Shown one piece after another: positions 43,290 through 64,000 of a DNA stretch of 64,000 nucleotides. Source of the stretch: Molanna angustata (lineage: Eukaryota; Arthropoda; Insecta; Trichoptera; Molannidae); assembly GCA_963576475.1 (NCBI GenBank), contig OY754981.1, forward strand, positions 1,844,221 to 1,908,220. The letters are read 5' to 3'. The notes beneath the pieces were generated by a model, which was not told the origin of the DNA, did no database searches, and was given only the letters and a program-made list of their open reading frames with translations. A program made the translations under genes and the position numbers. The first letter of the stretch is position 1. Each line of letters opens with the position of its first letter.

Positions 43290-44610
43290 GCATCTGGTGT
43301 TACAACGGATCCAAGGTAAATTTTATTTTATTTTAATAGAACTGATTAAATATAAGAAGAGGAAGGTTGTCTATGAGTATATAGGTATCAGGGCCAACTA
43401 AGCTCCCATTGAAGATGCATGGCATGTATTCAGTCATTGATCTACTGATTTTAAGACCTGATTTTAGGAATATTAGAAATTATGTTATGCAAAAAATGAA
43501 GAATCATGAGCCATTCCCAAAAGATCCACAAGGATCAACATAGCTATAAATATAGGTACAATTTAGTTATTTCTACAACAGCAAATCAGATGTAATTGGA
43601 AAATTGTGGACATTTTTTCACCTCTTTCCTGAAGCTTTGCTTTCCATAATTATATTTGATGGTGAAATCTTGAATGTTTTTCGTATGAAAGTAAACAATC
43701 TATGGTTTGACGTGAAATATTTTTATATTTAATTTAATATAAATTGTAGCTTTCTGCACTAATTCTTCATTACAAACTTTAACTATAGGTACCAAATCTC
43801 ACACTCCTCCGTGCGCGCAGTTTGCTTAAAAAGGAGCCCGAAGTTATCGCCTCTTCGCTTATTAATATATAGTTAGATTACATGTATTTCATATAATATC
43901 ATTATGTCATGATTGGTTATAGAGTAGGCTTATGTGCACCAGGTAAGGCGGAGTCACATACAGATTATGTAACATCTACCGTTTTCACTTTCGTTAGGAA
44001 TTTCCTATCTACATATACATAATATATACCATTGCCAACCTTGTAATGTCGTGATGATCTTCACGTATTAGTCGACTAGACTACTAGACCGATATTTCTT
44101 AATGACGGCCTTACAACATCATCTTCAATAGTTATTTCTTTGGACAAGCGGACTTTAGAGCCAAGAAGAGCAACTTTATAGCTTTCAAGACTTTCTGTCG
44201 TAAATACGATGCGCTATTATCTTCACTATCAGTGAACGGTGAGCCAGTTGTTTCCACATAATTAGCTCTCTTTGGCACTTTATATGCAGTTTCTGCTAGG
44301 TTTTAGAGTTCTCCGGACTCTTTGTATGTTCTTTCAGAGTTTTGTCCCCATAAGCAGACGGAGCCGTTATTAATCCCCATAAGCAGAACGTGGTGGTGAA
44401 AGAACGGTTATAAATGCCACCAAACTTTTTGAGTCTTTTCACCGTAGACGGGGGCGCTTCGCACATATACTAACCAAACAAAAGGACACAATTTGAAATC
44501 TGCGCATACATATAACGGGTTCAAGTTGTTCTATAATAACAATTTTATATCATTGAAATATTAAATCCGTTAATATTGAAATATTTTAGTTTAGTACCTA
44601 CTATAGTTTA
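43290..44610. other. intergenic stretch without recognised feature
   Basis: Moderately GC-richer patches occur, but no ORF with family motifs was found. Confidence 0.4.
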
Positions 44611-44624
44611 TTTTTTTTAGTATC

Positions 44625-44765
44625 TCAATAGGGGTGAAGCGGAAATATATATTTTTACAGGAGAACCATCTACACCTACAGGGCTTACGACCTGTCATAG
44701 GCTGGTTTACGCGATCACTGTAAGCGCTTGCGTAACGTTCACCAATTATACCATTTTATTGACTT
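44625..44765 (+). repeat. partial copy of the CTCAATAGAGACGAA MITE family
   Basis: It shares ATCTCAATAG, CACCTACAGGGCTTACGACC and TGGTTTACGCGATCAC with 24186-24411. Confidence 0.65.
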
Positions 44766-44865
44766 TCATTTTATTGCCATATTTTTGGGGAGAATTTCTA
44801 TTTTGTAATAATTTCTATTTTCTTTATTGTATTTATTTTTGTGTGAAAATCCATTTTGAAAATTA

Positions 44866-44950
44866 ATATACCAAAGTATTTTGCCACAACACTCGATTAC
44901 AATAACCAAACTTTTTCGCCAAGGTGGCTCGGCACTTTCAAGGTCTAAAA
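44866..44950 (-). repeat. half copy of the 36634 MITE, abutting the CR1-like fragment
   Basis: AAGTATTTTGCCACAACAC and TTTTTCGCCAAGGTGGCTCG match the complement of 36660-36757. It supplies the first ~20 codons of the open frame here, which are therefore not RT sequence. Confidence 0.65.
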
Positions 44951-45446
44951 TGAAACTTATTTTTATAGAAGTAGCAGCCAGATCTGTATACTTTGCTTAC
45001 TTCCAAAGTATTATGTCATATGGAATTTTATTCTTGGGCAGAGGGGCTGATTGGAGCCGATTTTTTATACTTCAGCAACGTGCAATTAGAGCATTGAAAA
45101 GCATGGGGTCAAGGGAGTCGTGCAAGGATTATTTTAAAGAATTAGACATACTCACACTTTCTGGCATGTATATTTATGAATGCCTACTCTATGCACGCAA
45201 AAACATACCCAATACCCCTCTGAACTCGGAATATCACGATTATAACACTCGCTCAAAGGGAAGTATCCGACGGCCATGGAGCACAGATTAGCAAAATTAT
45301 CTAAAAGCTTTATTTGTCTCAGTGTGCGTCTATTCAACAAGCTGCCGGAAGGAATCAAGTCTCTGAATGTTGATAAATTTCGAGGAGCAGTGAAGACGTA
45401 CCTCGTTGATAAATCTTTTTATTCTGTGGACGAAATGCTGGAGTGA
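44940..45446 (+). pseudogene. CR1-like reverse transcriptase C-terminus, frameshifted
   Basis: Frame 1 reads YFAYFQSIMSYGILFLGRGA, FILQQRAIRALKSM, ELDILTLSGMYIYECLLY and YNTRSKG. After a shift near 45270-45290 the second frame reads RLFNKLPEGIKSLNVDKFRG and ends at TGA 45444-45446. This is the tail of a CR1/Jockey-like RT with catalytic parts missing. Confidence 0.75.
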
Positions 45447-45624
45447 ACCATTTACATTCACTTCAGCATTGAATTGACTATAAAAAATTGTCCATTATAT
45501 TATTATTATATTTTTCATAGAACTATGAGTGTAAAATTGACGAACCCAAGTACCCGAGCTAGGGTCTACGGACGATAAACAACAATAAACAATATTATTT
45601 TGTAGGCATATATTTATACTACCT

Positions 45625-45725
45625 ATACCTACAGAAATGTGATCGGGCGAGGCAAGTTTCAAAAACCACTACCACTGAATAATTAATTCAGTACACTAAC
45701 TGCTCTGCCACTGATCCATCTTATA
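45625..45725 (-). repeat. decayed tRNA-derived SINE
   Basis: On the minus strand, GATGGATCAGTGGCAGAGC… is related to the head of the SINE at 29172-29332 (GATGGCAGAGCGGTTAG), and GGGCGAGGC lies at the body start. The B box is degraded. Confidence 0.5.
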
Positions 45726-46332
45726 ATTACCACAATGATAGGGAAGGAACATGTAAATTTTGAGGTTTTTATTCATTTTGAAACGAAAATATCATTGCAG
45801 ATCTGGGATATCAAGTCTATATTGCCTGTCCTGTTTTAGCGGGATCTCTTTTTGGGACCTTATGGATCACGCAAGGGGCGGACGTGGCGAAAGAAATAGA
45901 CAAATATAAAGAAGAAGAAGTACATAGGTAAGTTAATGAATTTGTGCTACGTGCGTAACGTGATTCGACCTTCCTCTACCACTCTGCTTCGCTCCGCTAC
46001 ATACCGGTACCATACCATGGCACATGCAGTGGTCGAATATTGTGTAACACAAAGTGTTACCATAACATCGTGCAATGGATTGACAAAAATAGTGTTGTTT
46101 CATATCATAACACGGCACCAGTGAAGGCAGGTGATTTATTTTTTGGGAACTGGCAACAAAAAACTGGTTTGGCCATTTGGAATAAATGTATGATGCCCAT
46201 AAAATATATGTATTTATTTATTAAAGTTTAAAAAACATTTACATAAAAAACAAACATTATACATTTTTTTAACTATTTTATTTTTTAAAATCATAATTTC
46301 AATGATTTTTTCTTACTGTCATGACGTCTATT

Positions 46333-46759
46333 CTTCTTCTTCTTCAGCCCCTTTCACTCCACTGCTGGATAAAGGCCTCTTCCTGAGTTTTCCACTTCTC
46401 TCTATCCTGGGCGCTCTGTTTCCACCCATGTCCCACCAGTTCGACAATGTCGTCAGTCCATCTCCTCTGTGGTCTCCCTACACCTCTTCTATTATGATAG
46501 GGTCTCCAATTCAGAATTTTGGGGGTCCATCTATCATCTTTCTGTCTTGCCACATTACCTGCCCATTGCCACTTCAGCCTTCCCACTCTTTCTGCAATGT
46601 CGGTGACCTTTGACCGGCGTCTTATTTCCTCGTTTCTTATTCGGTCTCTCAAGGATACGCCCAACATTTGTCTCTCCATTGCTCGTTGAGTACATTTAAG
46701 TCTGTGGAGGCTTCTGGCAGTAATTGACATGGTTTCGAGACCGTATGTTGTCACTGTTG
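46333..46759 (-). mobile_element. RTE-clade retrotransposon, 5'-truncated, with 11-bp target duplication
   Basis: TGACGTCTATT at 46322-46332 recurs at 46760-46770. The minus-strand insert ends in (GAA)4-like tail and encodes the end of an RTE polyprotein. It is a clean target-primed insertion. Confidence 0.85.
46344..46754 (-). pseudogene. RTE reverse transcriptase C-terminal fragment
   Basis: TTYGLETMSITARSL, RAMERQMLGVSLRDRIRN, LKWQWAGNVARQKDDRW and RRGVGRPQRRWTDDI are collinear with 32217-33074 but clearly a different lineage. The frame is open to its stop. Confidence 0.82.
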
Positions 46760-46774
46760 TGACGTCTATTACTT

Positions 46775-48160
46775 TGCATTATTTTTTTCTTTTAATAAAA
46801 AAAAATAATAATAATATTTGAATTATCATATTCTGATCTACTAGATTCATCATATACATTGTGTATTTCCATTTTAACCTCACATTATAATACTGTAAAA
46901 TGTACAACTCCCACAAATATCATCATTACTGTATTATAACAAAATCAAAGAAACAATATAATAACATCATTTAATTTTATAATCAAGCAATGCAAGCCAC
47001 CAACTTATTTATTTCTGAAACGTTAAATATTCTCAGAAATAAACAGCATATTCCATATAGCTTGTTATGCAAAAATAGCCGTTTCGAACAACACTAGAAT
47101 TGACAGGACCATACCGTGACGTCATGCGCTATGATTGGTGTTTCTCATAAAATGGCGGACTAACATATTTTGTATTTTTATTTTAATAGCATTGGGTAAT
47201 ATTATTCACTCTTTTAAAATGAAAATAAATATATTTTTTTAACTCTAAATAACCTATTTTATGTTATAAAATCATAATTTTCATTATTTTTTCATATTGT
47301 CATCACGCCTATTACGTACTTGGATATTTAAATCGCAAGCTAGAAGAACTTTAGTTCAGTTATCTAGAAGAACGGCTAACAAGGTTAACAAGGCGATGCC
47401 AGAGTATCTTCGTCGACAGTCAGAAGACCCAAGAGCTCATGGATGATGCAAAGTAGAAGGATCATGCAGAAGAACGGCTTTGAGGATGGCGACACTTAGA
47501 ACCAAGCAAGATATATTCCGAGGACGAAAAGAGCCGATCCTAACCTTGGCGATAAAAAATGGAATAAAACTTGGATCCAACGCAGGTTGAAGACAATTTT
47601 TTGCAATCGTTGTTAATTCTATCAATCACGAGACACCCATGGTCATTTCAAGATACCGAACAAAATATCAACGGCCGTAAAGTTTATACTTTCACCTACC
47701 TATTTTACACTATACCTTTAGCACAAGACAAAATACATTAGTTTAAGACCATTTAATCAAAAAGTTCTACCCAGATGTTAAAGAAAATGACATTATTTAG
47801 CCTTGGGTCGTTCATTTTTGAAAATTAACGAAACTTGTATGGACAAATCGTTTCTGAGGCACGCCGAGATCCGATCAGTATTACGGATCGAGTAGTATAG
47901 TGCTTGATTCAGATACATTTATAATACCTTTGAGTTCGGTTATTAGTCAAGTCCTTGCGTTGAAATATTTCTCCTACCGTTTTATGTGCCCCTGATACAT
48001 GATATCCTTATACAAAACCAATCCTTGCGAATTATCCTGTGATTTCGATAAATTCAATATTATCCGTGTCAAAATGAGTTTAGAATTTAACAATCTATAA
48101 AAAACAACAATTTTTATTAATATTAGTTGAATTTTTTAAGTGGTTATTTTTTATTTGGTG
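46775..48160. other. intergenic stretch upstream of gene 2
   Basis: Bases 47240-47310 repeat 46260-46332 (AAAATCATAATTT… TGTCAT.ACG.CTATT). At 47115-47165 lie TGACGTCA, ATTGG and AAAATGGCGGAC, which are promoter-like words. A leader exon for gene 2 could lie here; none can be fixed. Confidence 0.35.
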
Positions 48161-48184
48161 CAGTTCCCAAAAGACGTCATTAGG

Positions 48185-60695
<12,511 letters not shown>

Positions 60696-60699
60696 CAAT

Positions 60700-61500
60700 A
60701 AAGATAACCAAAAATCATCATCATTTCATCATCCTCAAAACAAGACTTCTTATTCTTCAAGTGCCGTCTACTCTTTAGAGGTTGGCGACCATCAGGGCTA
60801 TCTCAACCCTTTTCACTGAGTCCTGAACCACTGGCTCAAATTACGGAGGCCGTCTTTGACCCCTGGCAGTCTTTTGATTGTGAACAGTATATAATTATGG
60901 TGTAGCCTTTTGTAGTAGTCTAGAGATATCTTCAAATCCTCATGGAACAAATGCGTATCTCCGTTAATCATGTACAAAATATGCTGTCTAGGAATCTTGA
61001 AGAAGACGCCACCTCTCCTATTCCCGCCCTTTTGCAGTCAAGTTTTTTTTATTTCCCGCGTAAATGTCAGTTTATATACGAACAAATAATTATTGTGAAC
61101 GTGGTTGATTATAATATGTAGATTTAAATATTCTTTATTTTTAATTTTTGTTTTATTCCACGAATTAAGGGAAATTTTCACAATACCATCAAAGATGATA
61201 AAATTGATAAACCTTTGATTAACGTTATTTTTAATTTTTTTTTGAAAACATTTTCATAGTGGAATAAAAACATTACAAATTATGTATATACAGATCTATT
61301 GGAATTATTTTTTGTACTAATGTATGTTCTTTTTTATCCTACTTATTATTTTTATTTTATATATAATTTAATGCTACATTTCCTTTGATCTTCGTGCTTT
61401 GTTGTACATATTTGTCATGTTTAACATCCTATTAGGTATTTGTGAATTGTAATTGTTTGATAGTTTTTGTTTCTTTTATTATTTGTATTATTTCTTCTTA
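60700..61500. other. gene 2 3' flank
   Basis: Bases 60700-61030 stay less AT-rich and may be 3' UTR; after that plain AT-rich sequence. Confidence 0.35.
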
Positions 61501-61507
61501 TAAAATA

Positions 61508-61620
61508 TTCTTCTTCTTCTTCGTCAGCCATCTCTCCACTGCTGGATGTAGGCCTCCTCTAATGAACTCCATCTCTCTCGGTCCTGTGCTTTCCCCAGCC
61601 AACCTCTTCCCGCATATTAT
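61508..61620 (-). pseudogene. very short RTE 3' end
   Basis: (TTC)4 then GTCAGCCATCTCTCCACTGC and TGGATGTAGGCCTCCTCTAA, the shared 3' terminus of the RTE copies, cut off after about 110 bp. Confidence 0.6.
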
Positions 61621-61624
61621 AGGT

Positions 61625-62970
61625 TTATTATTTTCTTTTTTATTCTTGTTTTTAGTATCGTTTCAAATATTGTTTTATGCGTAAAATGTTATTTAGCTGT
61701 AAACTATATTAAACCGTCCTGATATAATTAGAAAAATCCCATATTAAAGTTATAGAAATACATTATATAAATTTCATTTTTAGTATTATTTTATATTTTA
61801 CAAATAAACTTAGTGTTAAAATTAGTATTAGAATTTTAATATTATATTGATAATAAAATAAACAATGATTTAACTAAGCAATTTCTTTTAAGACCAAACG
61901 TATTCGCTTTGATTTCATATCTTATAATCAACATGTAGTCTTGACGAAAACGTTTTGTCGGTATTTTTGATTTATAAATATGAAATAGATTATTGAAAAA
62001 CGTTAAAATGATTGAAAAATAAATGTTTTTTTGTTATAATAAACGGTGTTTTATGTATTTTTTACCTATGTATATTTACACAAAAGCAAAAAAGCATTCT
62101 CTCAATTCCTTTCAATGTATAAAAACGTAAAAATTGTTTATTTTTTGTAAATTTTTAACATAAATTCAAACAGGGAACGTTGATCCTTATTCAATTAATC
62201 AATAAATAAGATAATCTTTTAATTGTGAATAATAAACATAAATATAAAATGAAAAAGACACAATAGGTATGTGGATACCTACTTAATACAATATAGGTAC
62301 AAAGGTTAAAAATATTAATCAAAATTACACACAACATAGAAGAGATTGATCATTTTAAGAGAAGCTAACTATGAAACAATATTAATTATAATATTGTAAC
62401 ACAGATGGCGTTGATAATTATTCCTTTACGTATAGATGCATGAAAAGAAATAAAATATAATTTTTGTTTTCAAATCTACTGACAAATAATCTACTAAAAA
62501 AATCTATAAACTCAATCATTGTACCTACATTTTACAAGATAAATATTAGTGGAAATGATAAATCTTTTAAAAATGTTTCAACTTTTGACCGCTAGAGCAG
62601 TTATAATAATACTAGTGACGTAGGTACATAATGTTAACTATAATATTATAATAATACCTATTTATTGACATCTATCGACAAAAGTTTAAGTGATTTTACT
62701 TTCACTTTGCAGCGTGATGTCATACTGAAAAACTAAAGGCATATTGTAAAAAAATACTTTTCAATTTAAACGCTATAGTTTTGTTAAAGAGATAATAGAT
62801 ATTCTATTTTGTAACAAGCGTTTAATTTCATGGCCAAATCAAATAAATAATGGTGCATTGACAAAGTAATGTGTGATTGCAGAAACAATATAAGTCATTG
62901 TATCGGTGATCTGATTATCCAATATATAATTTGTAATTTTTAATTATAATATGGAACGAGATTATTTTTC
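61625..62970. other. AT-rich intergenic stretch
   Basis: No coding or repeat feature recognised. Confidence 0.4.
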
Positions 62971-62979
62971 AACGAATGA

Positions 62980-63190
62980 AAAAAGGTCTTGAGCTGCTTG
63001 AATGTATGTATAAAGACAGGAAAATTGCAAAACTTTAGGCATATAATGAGAGGAAAAAAGTACCAACTCCTGCAGCTTGTAATCCAGGGAAGGATACAAG
63101 GAGAAGAGGACCAAGGAGGACGAAGAGTTTCATGGCTCCGAAGCCTGAGATAGCCAGGTGATCGCACACCTTCGTAGAGGAGACGGCACT
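62980..63190 (+). pseudogene. RTE-like retrotransposon 3' relic, other subfamily
   Basis: MRGKKYQLLQLVIQGRIQGE and RGPGRRRVSW-type text is the terminal 'YELLQLI.QGKI.GKRG.GRR..SWL.NLR' block of RTE-like polyproteins, with a GAAGAAG-type end. Confidence 0.6.
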
Positions 63191-63374
63191 TGAAGAAGAT
63201 TATGAAGCTTAGGTAATGATAAGATTAAGATAATGAGAATATAATATATAAAATACAATTACTTACTTTTTTTAAAAAATAATGTGTATAAAGTAATAAT
63301 TAAATAGTCTAAGATTAAAAAAATATTTACAAAAAAAAAATACAAATATATTTGAAATTATTTTATACATAACA

Positions 63375-63480
63375 ATTTATTTTGTTTTACGCCACGACTG
63401 AGTTATTTGATGAGACGGTTTCGAAGCGACCGCATCTTCCTCAGGGCTGTAAACAAAATTCATGGTTTGCTACACATATG
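63375..63480 (-). repeat. possible Penelope-like element terminal fragment
   Basis: On the minus strand CCCTGAGGAAGATGCGGTCG then CTTCGAAACCG resembles the CTGA.GA…GAAA.C motif found near the ends of Penelope-like elements. No ORF is left; tentative. Confidence 0.25.
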
Positions 63481-63714
63481 ACTGTTAATTTAATTATACG
63501 ATTATAGAATGAATTGACACAAAGAAAAAAACATATAGGTATACTAAAAAGGTAAGTAACTACGATAATACGAATACTAATTCGTTGAAGTGGTTTATCC
63601 ATACTGGAAGAATGAAACTGACAAAAAAATCATAATCTAAACAAAATAGACATGGCATTATGTGGTTTGTATGTATTACCACACAATATAGGATATTTTA
63701 TGTTGCGAAGTACC

Positions 63715-63920
63715 GGTGGCTAATAGTGCTTCCAATCTTTTCTATAATCATTATTTATTAATGAGGATCGGCACCCTTTCTGAGTGTTTTCTTTTTAGGT
63801 GTGACGATGCTGGTGTGTGAGAATACACGCTTGTATCGCGCTTCCTTTTATAAGTTGACGGATACTCGCACATCTGTCGCTGGTTATTCCACATTTTGGC
63901 TTATTCTGTGATTGACGTGG
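63715..63920 (+). repeat. dispersed repeat, sister of 27240-27475
   Basis: TAATAGTGCTTCCAATC, GGTGTGACGATGCTGGTGTG, ATACACGCTTGTATCGCGCT and CATCTGTCGCTGGTTA are shared with the other copies. Confidence 0.65.
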
Positions 63921-64000
63921 TTTATCCAAAAAAAGGCCATAACATTACCCCCTATTCAGTAACTATTGTAACTAAATTAGTAACGTTATAAAATTGTAGA

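Overview
This window looks like insect nuclear DNA, most probably from a moth or butterfly. It is AT-rich and intron-bearing, it is packed with non-LTR retrotransposon debris, SINEs and inverted-repeat elements, and it uses the words TAGGTACCTAC and CATACATACATA in the way lepidopteran DNA does. Nothing bacterial or plasmid-like is present. The order-level call rests on word usage and element families and is inference.

Host genes. Two small multi-exon genes lie on the + strand. Gene 1 (26171-29708, four exons, 202 residues predicted) and gene 2 (48185-60695, three coding exons, 181 residues predicted) both begin with a hydrophobic N-terminus. They share a cysteine layout (C-x5-C followed later by C-x6/9-C-P), and their last two introns lie at matching places in matching phases (1 and 2). 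They read as diverged paralogues of a secreted insect cysteine protein resembling the DM4/12 family. About 18.5 kb of transposon-filled DNA separates them.

Mobile DNA, left to right. A piggyBac transposase relic (1-955) and a 1.1 kb PIF/Harbinger-like element with a Myb-like ORF remnant (1415-2529) come first. A tRNA-derived SINE at 3975-4186 has a (TTA)n tail, and two nearly identical head-to-tail non-LTR retrotransposons of the R4/Dong type (4187-8096 and 8121-12035, minus strand) abut it. (TTA)n tracts flank and separate the two copies. The second copy has an unbroken 1228-residue ORF (Myb-like domain, reverse transcriptase, zinc knuckle, restriction-like endonuclease). The first copy carries one nonsense codon inside the zinc knuckle. 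The first ~97 nt of both copies can be folded by eye into an HDV-like self-cleaving ribozyme that would cut exactly at the element 5' end.

From 12 to 26 kb there are CR1-like fragments, a 148-bp inverted repeat pair bracketing 2.9 kb, SINEs, a layered minisatellite (19.4-19.8 kb), a GC-richer CCAAT-bearing island (20.4-21.5 kb) and palindromic MITEs. From 30 to 41 kb there are a diverged ~200-235 bp tandem repeat split by an RTE insertion, a TTAA-flanked MITE, several other inverted-repeat elements, and a CR1-like fragment into which a 124-bp element has inserted. From 44 to 64 kb there are more 5'-truncated RTE and CR1 pieces, two further copies of the TTAA-type MITE (one carrying a 47-bp satellite array), a 146-bp AT microsatellite and further dispersed repeats. 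All domain and family calls come from reading motifs; no database search was possible.
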